Of a stretch of DNA of 64,000 nucleotides, positions 1 to 9,305 are shown piece after piece; positions within the stretch are counted from its first letter, which is position 1; the number at the start of each line of letters is the position of its first letter. Both the position numbers and the translations under genes were made by a program. Where the stretch lies: contig NZ_JATM01000006.1 of the NCBI RefSeq assembly GCF_002003665.1, forward strand, positions 1-64,000. Reading direction: 5' to 3'. Source of the DNA: Bombella intestini (GTDB taxonomy: Bacteria; Pseudomonadota; Alphaproteobacteria; Acetobacterales; Acetobacteraceae). Under the pieces are notes generated by a model. The model had not been told where the DNA came from. It searched no databases and worked only from the letters and a program-made list of their open reading frames with translations.

Positions 1-55
1 TAAATCCAACTCGCTCCGTTGAATCGGTAAAGCGTGGGTGTTTCTATATGCAGAG

Positions 56-90
56 AAGAAGGGCTCCATATTAGGAGCCCTTCTTTATGT
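56..90 (-). terminator. Rho-independent terminator-like hairpin after ohr
   Basis: A perfect 12-bp inverted repeat (56-67 with 74-85) encloses a 6-nt loop and lies just past the ohr stop codon. The arms begin and end with A/T runs, so it could act in both directions. The transcript entering from the left cannot be seen. Confidence 0.75.
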
Positions 91-91
91 C

Positions 92-514
92 TTAGACCAG
101 AGTAACAGTGGTCTTGATGTTACCCTTTGTAGCGTTGGCGTAAGGGCAGACGAACTCTGTCTTCTTTACCAGCTCAACAGCCTTAGCTCGATCCATCCCC
201 GGCAGGGAGACTTCAATGGCAACTTCAAGGCCAAAACCCCCATCGGAGCGGGGACCAATACCAACCGTTGCCTGAACATGCGTATCAGCGGGAATTTCAA
301 TTTTTTCTTCGCCAGCAACAAACTTCATGGCACCAAGGAAACAGGCTGAATAACCAGCAGCAAAAAGCTGTTCTGGATTATTCCCCTTGCCGTTACCCCC
401 CATCTCTTTGGGTACACCGAGATCCACACGGAAGCTACCGTCAGTGGTCTCGGCAAAGCCGTCCCGACCACCGGTTGCACGTGCAGTAGTTTTGTAAACA
501 ACGTTGATGGACAT
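92..514 (-). CDS. ohr: Organic hydroperoxide resistance protein (Ohr/OsmC family)
   Basis: This 140-residue protein matches the usual Ohr length and pattern. Ohr is a cytoplasmic thiol peroxidase that reduces fatty-acid and other organic hydroperoxides, taking electrons from lipoylated proteins. The two family cysteines are visible, one in an AGYSACF context near residue 57 and one in EFVCPYANAT near residue 123, as in Ohr rather than OsmC. The start is preceded by a GGGAGTAGG stretch. No OhrR regulator gene is adjacent. A strong hairpin follows the stop, so it is probably monocistronic. OsmC is the main alternative; the cysteine contexts favour Ohr. Confidence 0.9.
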   Translation of the reverse strand: MSINVVYKTTARATGGRDGFAETTDGSFRVDLGVPKEMGGNGKGNNPEQLFAAGYSACFLGAMKFVAGEEKIEIPADTHVQATVGIGPRSDGGFGLEVAIEVSLPGMDRAKAVELVKKTEFVCPYANATKGNIKTTVTLV

Positions 515-631
515 AAACCTACTCCCACCCCGTATATAGGGCCTGTTATGGTTACAGGAGCCCCCGGCCTTCGTAAGATTACCAGTCAGGACTTCTGTTC
601 TAGAGATGGGCGTTATGTCAGGCCAGACAAT

Positions 632-665
632 GGGGCTGCCTCATAAAAAATATTAGGTCAGCCCC
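632..665. repeat. Inverted repeat just past mdoH
   Basis: Arms GGGGCTG (632-638) and CAGCCCC (659-665) flank an A/T-rich loop, 22 nt beyond the mdoH stop. It may fold after transcription of mdoH, but no T-run follows the stem on either strand, so terminator function is uncertain. Confidence 0.35.
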
Positions 666-686
666 GCAAGTGGGAAAGAGCGGCTG

Positions 687-2879
687 TTAATGACTAGCCG
701 GCTCGTCTGTTAGATTAGGAGAGGTAACAGGCAGGTCCGCTAGAATGGCAATGTCACTGCCACAGCTTAGGATAGCTGCCTTCTCGGCGAGTGTTAGTTG
801 CGCTAGTGCGTCTTCCAGTGTTGCGCTTTCTTGGAGTTTAAGAGACCCCGTCAGCAGCGGTACGGAAATAGGCTCTCCAACTTTTCGGGGAGCTGGGAGC
901 GTCCTTAGATGCGCATGCCTTAGTTCCGTATTGCTACGGAGCGCATGAAAGGCCTCTGCAATCACGGGGTGTGGATGGTTCCGCTCCTCAAGGGCGCGTT
1001 GAATGATGGGGGGTGGTGTCGTTTCTTCCGGAATGAGAAGAAGCCCCGCCTTACGCATAGCTTGTCCGATGTGGCTGCTGCTAGTGAAACCAACCAGAGG
1101 AATGGCGAGCAACAGCCCGATAAGAACAGGCAGCATCCACAGAAACAGGGAAAGAGAGACCGACCATGCTGCTGCACTTAGAATGATACCGAACAGGCTA
1201 TAGAACCAATATTTCCGGATGGTATCTGCCCAAGGGAGGCTGCCATCATCACGGTTCTGTGCTTTCCAGCCGGAATCTCGCCCTAATAAAATAGATAGAA
1301 TGGCGGATGTCTGGATCAGCATAGCAATTGGCGCAATCAACGCACCAATCAGAGTTTCTAGTAAAATGGACCAGCCAAGCCGCATTACACCTCCAACCTC
1401 TTTACGCCCTGTTGGGTCGAGACAAATGGCGAGGAAGGCCAGAGCCTTAGGTGCGAGAAGCACAATCATGGTCTGAATGAAGACCAATCGGGCCAGAATG
1501 GGATCCACATGCGGCCAATGTGGATAGAGGCTACGTTGAGTGCTGAAATATTCTGGATGATAGAAGTGCGCCTGTAGGGCAATGAGAATGCCAAACAGTA
1601 AGAACAGCAGCCAGAGAGGCGACATGATGTAGGAGCCAATACCTACTAACATGTGAGAGCGGCTAACCCAGTGCATCCCTTTGGTGAAGAGAATACGAGC
1701 ATGCTGGAGATTCCCTTGGCACCAGCGACGGTCTCGTACGGCAATATCTGTTAGGGAGGGAGGGCTTTCCTCATAGGAGCCACTCAGGCCCGGGACCATA
1801 TGGATGGCCCAGCCACCACGGCGCATCAAGGCAGCTTCGATGAAATCATGGCTCAAAATATGCCCGCCAAAGGGTGGTTTCCCGGGCAGGTGCGGCAGAC
1901 CGGCTTGCTCGGCAAAGGCTTGCGTGCGGATGATGGCATTATGACCCCAATAATTGCCTTCAGAGCCATGCCACCAAGCAATACCCTGCGCAATTAAGGG
2001 ACCATAGACACGCCCAGCAAATTGCTGCATCCGAGCAAAAAGCGTGTTCCCCCCCACAATGACGGGCAAACTCTGGATGAGTCCAACCTGTTCATGCTGC
2101 TCCATGGCGGCTGCTAAACGAACAATCAGCCCGCCATCCATCAGACTATCTGCATCAAGGGTGAGCATGGCAGGGTAGGCACCGCCAAAGCGGGTCACCC
2201 AATCGCCGATATTTCCTGCCTTGCGGTCCGTGTTTTGAAAGCGGCGGCGATAGAAAAGATGCTTGCGGGCATAATCCTGTTTGTGAAGGTCTAGAACAGC
2301 TTGCTCTTCCTGCACCCAGATGTCCGGATCCGTTGTATCGGAGAGGATGAAGATATCGAAATGTTCGCCCCGCCCTGTCTCCTGAAGGCTCTTGAGCATG
2401 GCCCGGAGATTGATCATCACCCGTTGGGGTGGCTCATTATAGGTCGGGAGGAGAATGGCAGTTTTACCGGAAAGCTCCGGCAGGGGGCCAGTGCGGCGGA
2501 TGCCAAGGCCCAGCCCGCCATGCCGTAACATGGCCCAGAACCCGCCCAGTGCAGAGGCACAGGAAAGAGAGATCCAAAAGCTGAGGATGGTGAACAGCCC
2601 CAGCATGATGATGCCGAGCGTACTCGTTCCCAGCGAGTTGAAGACAGCATTAATCTTCACCACGCTGTAGCCAGTCAGTAGGAAGGCTACCCCAAAAACG
2701 GCCAGTCTCCGTAGCCAAAGCAAGGATGGCGTTGTTGGAAGCCGCCAGAAGGACCGACCATGGCGGTTCGGTGCTTTGTGCAGGTCCTGCACAGGCATGG
2801 CCAGTGGAGATTCAGGGGGGAGAAAGGCGTTATGCTGTGGCGTGGTCATCACTCTTACGGGGTCCAACGATATAGCCAT
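687..2879 (-). CDS. mdoH: Glucans biosynthesis glucosyltransferase MdoH/OpgH
   Basis: An inner-membrane GT2 glucosyltransferase that polymerises the beta-1,2-glucan backbone of osmoregulated periplasmic glucans from UDP-glucose and passes it across the membrane. At 730 residues it is a little shorter than E. coli OpgH. Membrane segments lie near residues 57-110 and 405-620. The catalytic core spans about 135-395, with LDADS at 241-245, a SHDFIEAA motif at 343-350 and RDRRWCQGN (the QxxRW-type motif) at 382-390. The chosen ATG overlaps the end of mdoG by 25 nt. An in-frame ATG at 2849, just after the mdoG stop, is an equally possible start, and neither has a clear ribosome-binding site. It forms an operon with mdoG. 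Confidence 0.93.
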   Translation of the reverse strand: MAISLDPVRVMTTPQHNAFLPPESPLAMPVQDLHKAPNRHGRSFWRLPTTPSLLWLRRLAVFGVAFLLTGYSVVKINAVFNSLGTSTLGIIMLGLFTILSFWISLSCASALGGFWAMLRHGGLGLGIRRTGPLPELSGKTAILLPTYNEPPQRVMINLRAMLKSLQETGRGEHFDIFILSDTTDPDIWVQEEQAVLDLHKQDYARKHLFYRRRFQNTDRKAGNIGDWVTRFGGAYPAMLTLDADSLMDGGLIVRLAAAMEQHEQVGLIQSLPVIVGGNTLFARMQQFAGRVYGPLIAQGIAWWHGSEGNYWGHNAIIRTQAFAEQAGLPHLPGKPPFGGHILSHDFIEAALMRRGGWAIHMVPGLSGSYEESPPSLTDIAVRDRRWCQGNLQHARILFTKGMHWVSRSHMLVGIGSYIMSPLWLLFLLFGILIALQAHFYHPEYFSTQRSLYPHWPHVDPILARLVFIQTMIVLLAPKALAFLAICLDPTGRKEVGGVMRLGWSILLETLIGALIAPIAMLIQTSAILSILLGRDSGWKAQNRDDGSLPWADTIRKYWFYSLFGIILSAAAWSVSLSLFLWMLPVLIGLLLAIPLVGFTSSSHIGQAMRKAGLLLIPEETTPPPIIQRALEERNHPHPVIAEAFHALRSNTELRHAHLRTLPAPRKVGEPISVPLLTGSLKLQESATLEDALAQLTLAEKAAILSCGSDIAILADLPVTSPNLTDEPASH

Positions 2880-4390
2880 GTTTCGGAAACAGGCCCTTGC
2901 GCATTAGCAAGCTGAACCTGAAGCTCGCAGAGTTTCGCCCCGCCCGGGTCAAGCTGGAAGAAGGCACGCATGCCGTTGATCTCTGGGTTAGGCATGATTG
3001 TGATGCCCTCGATACTGCCAGCTGATGTCTGGGCGATCAGATGATAGGCGGCGGGGTCAGAGACAGTGTGGAATGGTTCGCCGTCAAAATCCAGAACGAA
3101 TTGTACCTTGTCGGGATGGTCCGTTACGGCCCCGGCCCGGGTATCATGGATGCGGGCCTGATGGGTCGGCCACGGCGTATCCCATCCCCAGTACATGCGA
3201 TAGGTGAAATTATAGGTCTGCCCGGCTTTCATAGGGGTTTGGGGACGCCAAAATGAGACAATGTTATCGTTGACCTCACTGGGTGTGGGGATTTCCACTA
3301 GGTTGACACTGCCTTTTCCCCAGTTGCCGACTGGCTCTACCCACAGGGAGGGGCGTTTCTCATAATGCAGAGCAAGGTCTTCATAATCATGGAAAGACCG
3401 TTTGCGCTGCATCAGCCCGTAACCATACGGTCCTGCATCGCTGAAAGAGGAGAGCTGAAGGTCGGTCGGGTTTGTTAGTGGGCGGTAAATGTTCTGGCTG
3501 GCACCTGTCCATATCTGGAGGGCTTCACTGTCATGAGCGGCAGGCCGCCAGTCATTCACATGCACCCGGTCATTAGCATCGAAATAATACATACCCGTTA
3601 GCGGGGCGATCCCCCCTGCCGATATGTCCGCACGGGGGAAAAAGGAGGATTGTACATCAAACAGGGTTGTTTCACCCGGCCGGATGGTAAAGCGGAAGGC
3701 CCCTGTTAGGGAGGGGCTGTCCATCAGGGCGTGCAACACAAGGGACTGGCTGCCTGCGGCTGGTTTTTCCAACCAGAAGGCACGGAAAACGGGGAACTCC
3801 TCCCCAGTCGGAGTGCCTGTATCCTTGGCAAAACCACGGGCGGATAGACCATAAGTCTGCCCCTTGGCAACAGCTCGGAAGTAGGAAGCCCCGAGGAAGA
3901 CCGCACATTCTTCCATGACGCCGGGTTGATTGAGAGCATAGCGGATACGCAGGCCAGAAAAGCCCGCCTCGGTGCTGATGTTTAGCGAGGCATCCCGGCT
4001 GCTAAACGTGTCGGGCGTACATGTGACGGGGTGGGCCGAACCGTTTATGACCTCAAAAACATCAACATTCTGTTTATAGAGATAGCCACGGGGAAAGAAT
4101 TGGACATCAAACGCCAGATGGTCCTGCCCCCAGAGGGTCTTTTCATTATTGAATTGGACGGATGAAAACTGGTCAAACGTCATGTGTGCTAGAGAGTCGG
4201 GCAGGTCTTTTTGTGGGGCATGGTAGCTTTTACTGGCCAGATTCTGGGCCAGAGAGCGGACGGTGCCGTCATCAAAACGTGTCGGGGCTACGTCCACGGT
4301 CTGCGCCTTCAGGGAGTGTCTTCCTGCAAAGGTTAGTCCAGCTCCAAAACCCAGACCCGCTTTTACAATGTCACGACGATGCAGTTTCAT
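2855..4390 (-). CDS. mdoG: Periplasmic glucan biosynthesis protein MdoG/MdoD family
   Basis: The protein has 511 residues, the usual OpgG/OpgD length. These periplasmic proteins act on the beta-1,2-glucan made by MdoH, and OpgG and OpgD have been described as beta-1,2-glucanases. The N-terminus carries a twin-arginine motif (RRDIVK, residues 5-10) and a hydrophobic stretch ending near AGRHSLKA, so export by Tat is expected, which resembles OpgD more than Sec-exported OpgG. It is followed directly by mdoH in the same orientation, the classical opgGH arrangement, which supports the OpgG role. Choosing between G and D on sequence alone is not safe. The stop codon of bioD lies 135 bp upstream on the same strand, so some read-through from the biotin operon is possible. 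Confidence 0.88.
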   Translation of the reverse strand: MKLHRRDIVKAGLGFGAGLTFAGRHSLKAQTVDVAPTRFDDGTVRSLAQNLASKSYHAPQKDLPDSLAHMTFDQFSSVQFNNEKTLWGQDHLAFDVQFFPRGYLYKQNVDVFEVINGSAHPVTCTPDTFSSRDASLNISTEAGFSGLRIRYALNQPGVMEECAVFLGASYFRAVAKGQTYGLSARGFAKDTGTPTGEEFPVFRAFWLEKPAAGSQSLVLHALMDSPSLTGAFRFTIRPGETTLFDVQSSFFPRADISAGGIAPLTGMYYFDANDRVHVNDWRPAAHDSEALQIWTGASQNIYRPLTNPTDLQLSSFSDAGPYGYGLMQRKRSFHDYEDLALHYEKRPSLWVEPVGNWGKGSVNLVEIPTPSEVNDNIVSFWRPQTPMKAGQTYNFTYRMYWGWDTPWPTHQARIHDTRAGAVTDHPDKVQFVLDFDGEPFHTVSDPAAYHLIAQTSAGSIEGITIMPNPEINGMRAFFQLDPGGAKLCELQVQLANAQGPVSETWLYRWTP

Positions 4391-4525
4391 AATAAGATTT
4401 AAAAACCCTGTCAGTCTGTAATGTGGACTCTGTCTACCCCGTCATCGAAGGGCGGGGGAAATGGTATTTTCATGGCAGACTACGTTAGAGAGTGTAGTTT
4501 CTGCACCATTGAGAGGCCCAACATC

Positions 4526-5209
4526 TTACCACAGGCTGTCCCATGAAGGAATCTGTGCGGCTATCTGGCTGATATCATCCGGCCCTGGTGTTCCGGGTAG
4601 GAGAGGGATGTGATGGAGGGCGCGGCACTGGCCCAGTTTCTCTAATGTTTGGCTATTTTCCGGGGATTCCGGCCCATTGGTGATAAACCCTAGGACGGGA
4701 ATCCCCCGCTGATACAGTGCTTCAAGGCTAAGCAGCGTATGGTTGAGCGTCCCCAGCCCGCTGCGTGTGACAAGAATAACGGGTAGCCCCAAACGAGCGA
4801 TGAGGTCGATCATCAACATGTTATCTGTCAGGGGCACCATGAGTCCGCCCGCCCCTTCTACGATCAAGGGAGAATGTGTTGTTTGGGGTAGGGTGATATG
4901 TTCAGGCTCTAGCGTGACACCTTCCAGAGCACTGGCAGCGGCAGGAGAAAGGGGGGCCTGTAGGGCGTAGGTTGGGGGCAGGATGTGATCTGCGGATAAG
5001 CCTGTCAGGTGCCCAATGGTGGGCGTGTCCCCGGCTTCTTCCGCAAGGCCGGTCTGAAAGGGTTTCCAGTATGTTCCCTGCCACGATTTCGTCAGTATAG
5101 CACTGGTGAGGGTCTTGCCAATGCCGGTGTCTGTCCCGGTGATGAAGACGCCCTTAGGAGCGGTCTGTGGTAGAGTGGGTGGAGCCTGAAGCAGCATGGG
5201 AATCAGCAT
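4526..5209 (-). CDS. bioD: ATP-dependent dethiobiotin synthetase BioD
   Basis: Catalyses ring closure of 7,8-diaminononanoate with CO2 and ATP to dethiobiotin, the penultimate step of biotin synthesis. The 227-residue protein has the P-loop GTDTGIGKT near residues 25-33, typical of BioD, and a VEGAGGLMVPL motif in the middle. The ATG at 5209 overlaps the end of bioC by 7 nt. A second in-frame ATG at 5197 is an alternative start better placed behind an AAAGGA sequence. It is the last gene of the biotin operon. Confidence 0.93.
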   Translation of the reverse strand: MLIPMLLQAPPTLPQTAPKGVFITGTDTGIGKTLTSAILTKSWQGTYWKPFQTGLAEEAGDTPTIGHLTGLSADHILPPTYALQAPLSPAAASALEGVTLEPEHITLPQTTHSPLIVEGAGGLMVPLTDNMLMIDLIARLGLPVILVTRSGLGTLNHTLLSLEALYQRGIPVLGFITNGPESPENSQTLEKLGQCRALHHIPLLPGTPGPDDISQIAAQIPSWDSLW

Positions 5210-5979
5210 CCTTTCAGGAAGATACCAAAGGCAGTTTGATAGGTTACATGGCTAAAATTGGTGTCAAAATGATGCATGGCCCTGCGCAGCCCGTGGGCGG
5301 GTCGGTGTCCGTCCCGTGGTAGGGAGGCACCAATCATGCGGAGGCCTTTTAAGAAGTGCCGTGCCGAAGGTGTAGGATCATGAAGCGTGCAGACGTCCCA
5401 TTCTCCACGCCCCCCAGTGGGCCAGTCCTCTTGGAGTTGGGCAAGGCTGGGGTAATCGGGCACACCGCAGGCTATAGCGGCGTTTTTACAGCTTTCTTGC
5501 CATTCATGCAGGCTACCCGTCAGGAGGGTGCTGACTATCATCTCTCCCCCGGGGCGTAATAGAGCGGCAAGGTCACGGAACGCTGCGGCCCGGTCTTCAA
5601 ACCACTGCAGGCAGAGGCTGGAGGTGATGAGGTCGAATCCTTCTGTTGCCCCCTGTGGCTGCGGATTTTCCCCATCCATGACATAAAGGTGCACGGTTGC
5701 CGGGAGAGGAGCCAGATGCTGACGGGTCCGTTCCAGCATGGCAGGGGAAATGTCCGTGAGGTGAAACTCTGCCTTTGGGAAGGCAGAGACCAGTTCTCGG
5801 CTTAGCAGGCCCGTGCCGCAGCCAAATTCCAGAATCCGGCGGGGTGGGTGCGTAGCCAGATGCTGGCGGATGCGCTCGGCCAGCATCCGGGCGCATTGCT
5901 TCTGGATGAAAGCAGCCCGTTCATAGTCGTGGGCGGCATCAAAACGGGCGGCGATGATGGTCTTGCGGCTGTCTGTCAT
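5203..5979 (-). CDS. bioC: Malonyl-ACP O-methyltransferase BioC
   Basis: A SAM-dependent methyltransferase that methylates the free carboxyl of malonyl-ACP, so that the fatty-acid machinery can build pimeloyl-ACP methyl ester for biotin. The 258-residue class I fold shows motif I LEFGCGTGLLS near residues 50-60 and the acidic stretch VMDGENP further on. The N-terminal ARFDAAHDYERAA is characteristic of BioC. It overlaps the bioH-like gene by 4 nt and bioD by 7 nt, consistent with translational coupling. Position between an esterase and bioD makes this specific role much more likely than a generic methyltransferase. Confidence 0.9.
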   Translation of the reverse strand: MTDSRKTIIAARFDAAHDYERAAFIQKQCARMLAERIRQHLATHPPRRILEFGCGTGLLSRELVSAFPKAEFHLTDISPAMLERTRQHLAPLPATVHLYVMDGENPQPQGATEGFDLITSSLCLQWFEDRAAAFRDLAALLRPGGEMIVSTLLTGSLHEWQESCKNAAIACGVPDYPSLAQLQEDWPTGGRGEWDVCTLHDPTPSARHFLKGLRMIGASLPRDGHRPAHGLRRAMHHFDTNFSHVTYQTAFGIFLKGC

Positions 5980-6614
5980 ACAGAAGAAGCGTTCTTAATG
6001 ATGCGTGTCAGAAAGGTGGCGCAGTCCTGTGGGTGAGTGCGTGGTAGCAGGTGCCCGCCGGGCAGGGTAATGCTGGGTACATCCGCCCCCATCCCATTTC
6101 TAGCAGGAGAAAGCGGGTCATCTGGGCTGTGTAGGCTGTGTAGCCGTCCTTTCCAGCGGGGTAGGAGAGGGCGGTGTTCCATCTCTGCCAGTGTGGTGAG
6201 GCCATTTTTCAGGGCGTCACGATCCAGAGTGCTGGGAAGAATGGGGGCAGCCTCTCCGCACATTTGGCGGAACTGGTGAAGGACTGGGGCTGGTTGACGG
6301 TCTAATTGTCGGATCATGCGATGCAGGATGCGTTCTGGCACGCCTTCCGGAAAATCCTCGGCCTTGGTGAAGCGGGCAAAGCCATTGATGCTGATGATGC
6401 CAAGGCAGTGTGGTGCCTCCAGAGCCAGCAGAGAACAGGCCCCGGCAGAGTGCCCCACCGCCCAGAAGGGGGATTGAGGCAGGTCAGACCGTGCCTCCGC
6501 CCCAAGATAGCCCGCATCGGCACAAACATGCTGGAACTCCGGTAGGTGGCTCTGCAAGGGCATCCAGAAGTCGGCATCATAGCCCCAACCATGTTGAAAA
6601 TAGAGTGTCATCAT
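5976..6614 (-). CDS. bioH: Alpha/beta hydrolase, probable pimeloyl-ACP methyl ester esterase (BioH-like)
   Basis: The 212-residue alpha/beta hydrolase has a nucleophile elbow GHSAG near residues 54-58, an HGWG oxyanion motif close to the N-terminus, an Asp in SPDDPLSP and a His in PGGHLLP that would complete the triad. In the BioC-BioH pathway such an enzyme removes the methyl group once the pimeloyl chain is complete. The assignment rests on its place between bioF and bioC with 4-nt overlaps on both sides. It is shorter than E. coli BioH (256 residues), and several unrelated esterases (BioG, BioK, BioJ, BioV) do this job in other bacteria, so the exact family is open. Confidence 0.78.
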   Translation of the reverse strand: MMTLYFQHGWGYDADFWMPLQSHLPEFQHVCADAGYLGAEARSDLPQSPFWAVGHSAGACSLLALEAPHCLGIISINGFARFTKAEDFPEGVPERILHRMIRQLDRQPAPVLHQFRQMCGEAAPILPSTLDRDALKNGLTTLAEMEHRPLLPRWKGRLHSLHSPDDPLSPARNGMGADVPSITLPGGHLLPRTHPQDCATFLTRIIKNASSV

Positions 6615-7795
6615 TGGGGCGTTACACTCCGCAGGCTGTCCAGCAGGGCATCACCGAGCTGGTCTATGATCGTGGCGGAAAGGCGACTTTCTAGGGCAAT
6701 TCGTAGGCGGGCCGTGCCGGGTGGGACGGTCGGCGGGCGGATAGCGATGCTGAGGAAGCCTTTCTCTTCTAGAGAGCGGGCAACATGCAGGGCCGTTTCA
6801 CTATCTCCAATCATGATTGGAATGATTTGCGTGCTAGAAGCCCCGGTCTTCCAGCCTGCGTCATTCAATCGTTGGCGCAGACGGTTCGCTTGATGCTGGA
6901 GATGCTGGCGTTCAGCCTCTAATGAGGGGACAATCTCAAGGGCAGCATCTAGTGCCCCGAGGCAGGCAGGGGGCAGGGCCGTACTGTAGATGAAACCGGA
7001 GGCCTGGTTGACCAGATAATCGCAGAGAGCCTGACTTCCCGTGACGAACGCTCCCATGCCACCAAGGGCTTTGCTGGCGGTACTCATGGTGATGTCCGCC
7101 AGTCCGTTGGAAAGGCCGCATCCCCCCGGTCCCAGCACGGCAGTGGCGTGGGCTTCATCAACATAGAGGAAGGCACCGTAACGGTCTGCCAGTGCCCGCA
7201 GGGCGGGGATGTTGGCCCGGTCTCCATCCATGGAGAAGACACTCTCGGTGATGATGAATTTTAGGCCCTTCTGATCGGCATGGCGGTCTAGCAGGGTTTC
7301 GAGATGGGCAAGGTCATTGTGGTGGAAGCGTACCTGTCGCAGTCCGGCTGCCAGACAGCCATGATGCAGGCTGGCGTGGTTTAGGCGGTCCATGAAGAGG
7401 GTGGCCGGGTGGCCCATCTGTTGGCGGGACAGGTGGTTCAGGGCAGGCAGCAGGGACGCATTGGCTTGCCACCCGGTGGCGAACAGCAGGGCGGCCTCGC
7501 TTTTTTTAAAGCGAGCTAGCTTTTCTTCTAGCCGCGTATGTAGGGGCAGGGTGCCGCTGACAAGGCGGGAGGCCCGTGCGCCCGTGCCGTAGCGTTCTGC
7601 CCAGTCTGCCGCTCTCTGGCGTAGCAAGGGATGGTCCGCAAGGCCCAGATAGTCGTTGGAGGTGACATCAATCAGCTGGCGTTTCTGACGGAGCAGTGAG
7701 CCGGTCTGTCGTTCCACGGGGACGAGATGGCGGCGGGCATGTTGGTGGTCCCGCTCATGCAGGGCTGCCCGGAGGGCCGATTGGAGGGCGTTCAT
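6611..7795 (-). CDS. bioF: 8-amino-7-oxononanoate synthase BioF
   Basis: A PLP-dependent enzyme that condenses pimeloyl-ACP (or pimeloyl-CoA) with L-alanine to 8-amino-7-oxononanoate. The 394 residues match the alpha-oxoamine synthase family. Visible landmarks are TSNDYLGLADHP near residue 45, YGTGARASRLVSGT near 90-103, the cofactor-binding VDEAHATAVLGPGG and the TASKALGGMGAF segment that holds the PLP lysine. The start overlaps the bioA stop by 4 nt, and its own stop overlaps the bioH-like start by 4 nt. Confidence 0.95.
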   Translation of the reverse strand: MNALQSALRAALHERDHQHARRHLVPVERQTGSLLRQKRQLIDVTSNDYLGLADHPLLRQRAADWAERYGTGARASRLVSGTLPLHTRLEEKLARFKKSEAALLFATGWQANASLLPALNHLSRQQMGHPATLFMDRLNHASLHHGCLAAGLRQVRFHHNDLAHLETLLDRHADQKGLKFIITESVFSMDGDRANIPALRALADRYGAFLYVDEAHATAVLGPGGCGLSNGLADITMSTASKALGGMGAFVTGSQALCDYLVNQASGFIYSTALPPACLGALDAALEIVPSLEAERQHLQHQANRLRQRLNDAGWKTGASSTQIIPIMIGDSETALHVARSLEEKGFLSIAIRPPTVPPGTARLRIALESRLSATIIDQLGDALLDSLRSVTPQ

Positions 7796-9048
7796 CCCAG
7801 ATGGTCCTTTAGGACCTGATGGATGCTGCTGGTGAGAGTGCTTAATTCATCGGGTGTGATGGTGAAGGCAGGTGTGAGATAGACAATGCGCCGGAAGGGC
7901 CGCACCCAGACGCCTTTTTCGATAAAGGCCCGCTTAAGGGCTTCTGGGTCATCCAGTGTGTCCAGTTCCACAACGCCAATGGCTCCCAGAACGCGGACAT
8001 CCCTGACGCCGGGCAGGGAGCGGCAGGCCTCTAGTTCGGTGGTCATTTGGGCACTGATGGCCCGGACCTGTTCCAATCGTGGCTCTTGATCGAATAAGTC
8101 GAGCGAGGCATTGGCCACGGCGCAAGCTAGCGGATTGGCCATGAAGGTTGGGCCATGCATGAGGGCATGGAGCGGATCATCCGACAAAAAGGCCTCGAAC
8201 ACATGTTTCCGGGCAATGGTGGCAGCAAGGGGCAGGGTGCCGCCTGTCAGAGCCTTGGAGAGGGCCACAATGTCCGGCGTGATCCCTGCCTGCTCGCAAG
8301 CAAAGAATGTCCCTGTCCGTCCAAAGCCGGTGAAGATTTCATCAATGACGAGCAGGATATCATGGTCATCACAGAGGCGGCGGAGATGGCAGAGGGTTTC
8401 CGGCTCATGGAAGAGCATGCCACCCGCTCCCTGCACGAGGGGTTCGGTGATGATGGCGGCAATCTCGTGCCCCCGTTTGGAGAGTAAGGCTTCCAGTGCT
8501 GCCAGTGTCTCGGGCGTGGTGGGGAGGTCGGCAATAATTTGTTGCGGTAAGGCGTCCCCGAAGAGGCGGTGCATTCCTTCTTCCGGGTCGCAAACGGCCA
8601 TCATGGCTAGCGTGTCGCCATGATACCCACCTCGGAAGGAAAGTAGTTTGTGCCGTCCCTCCCGTCCCTGATTGAGTTGGTATTGGATGGCCATTTTGGC
8701 CGCTACTTCCATTGCCACCGACCCTGAATCGGTGAAGAAGACCCGTTCCAGATCGCCCGGTAGCCGGTCTGACAGACGCTGGGCTAGTGTTAGGGCGGGT
8801 TGATGGACCATGCCTCCGAACATGACATGAGGCATGGCCTCAGCCTGTTGGATGAGGGCCTGCCGGATATGGGGGTGATTATAGCCGTGGCAGGCTGTCC
8901 ACCATGAGGCGATGCCATCAATAAGGGTGCGTCCATCCGCAAGAGTGATCGTGCTGCCAGAGGTGGCGGCAGCCTCTACGGGCATGGGAGCGGTCTGCAT
9001 CTGGCTGTAGGGTAGCCAGAGATGGGGAAGGTTGCTGGCAGTGGTCAT
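7792..9048 (-). CDS. bioA: Adenosylmethionine-8-amino-7-oxononanoate aminotransferase BioA
   Basis: A class III PLP aminotransferase that uses SAM as amino donor to convert 8-amino-7-oxononanoate to 7,8-diaminononanoate. The LWLPYSQM motif near the N-terminus, DGIASWWTACHGYNHP, the DEIFTGFGRTG cofactor motif and the ALSKALTGGTLPLAA lysine segment are typical BioA. An in-frame GTG at 9093 would add 15 residues. I prefer the ATG at 9048 because the family begins almost directly with this W-P-Y motif, but neither start has a strong ribosome-binding site. It is the first gene of the bioAFHCD operon. Confidence 0.93.
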   Translation of the reverse strand: MTTASNLPHLWLPYSQMQTAPMPVEAAATSGSTITLADGRTLIDGIASWWTACHGYNHPHIRQALIQQAEAMPHVMFGGMVHQPALTLAQRLSDRLPGDLERVFFTDSGSVAMEVAAKMAIQYQLNQGREGRHKLLSFRGGYHGDTLAMMAVCDPEEGMHRLFGDALPQQIIADLPTTPETLAALEALLSKRGHEIAAIITEPLVQGAGGMLFHEPETLCHLRRLCDDHDILLVIDEIFTGFGRTGTFFACEQAGITPDIVALSKALTGGTLPLAATIARKHVFEAFLSDDPLHALMHGPTFMANPLACAVANASLDLFDQEPRLEQVRAISAQMTTELEACRSLPGVRDVRVLGAIGVVELDTLDDPEALKRAFIEKGVWVRPFRRIVYLTPAFTITPDELSTLTSSIHQVLKDHLG

Positions 9049-9305
9049 GTCTTGAATGTCAGCCTGACAGTCATGGAGGGAGAACCCTCTCACTATCGAA
9101 CAGGGAGTGTTCCGTAAAGTTGAGGCTGGGGCAAGGGGGACAGCCGCCTTGCGAAAATCTGACTTGACGATGAGGTATCTATTTCTGGAAAAAGGATAGG
9201 TTATGAAGCCTGCGGGAGGTCATGACATACGGGCCTAGAAGAAAGGCTTTTTCATGTGGTGCCGAGTGTGCCCGTGGTGGATTGTTCTGGAGATATGGAG
9301 AAACC

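Noticed and set aside
9164-9169. TTGACG as -35 box for the glycine-zipper lipoprotein gene
   Set aside because: No acceptable -10 hexamer occurs 16-18 bp downstream.
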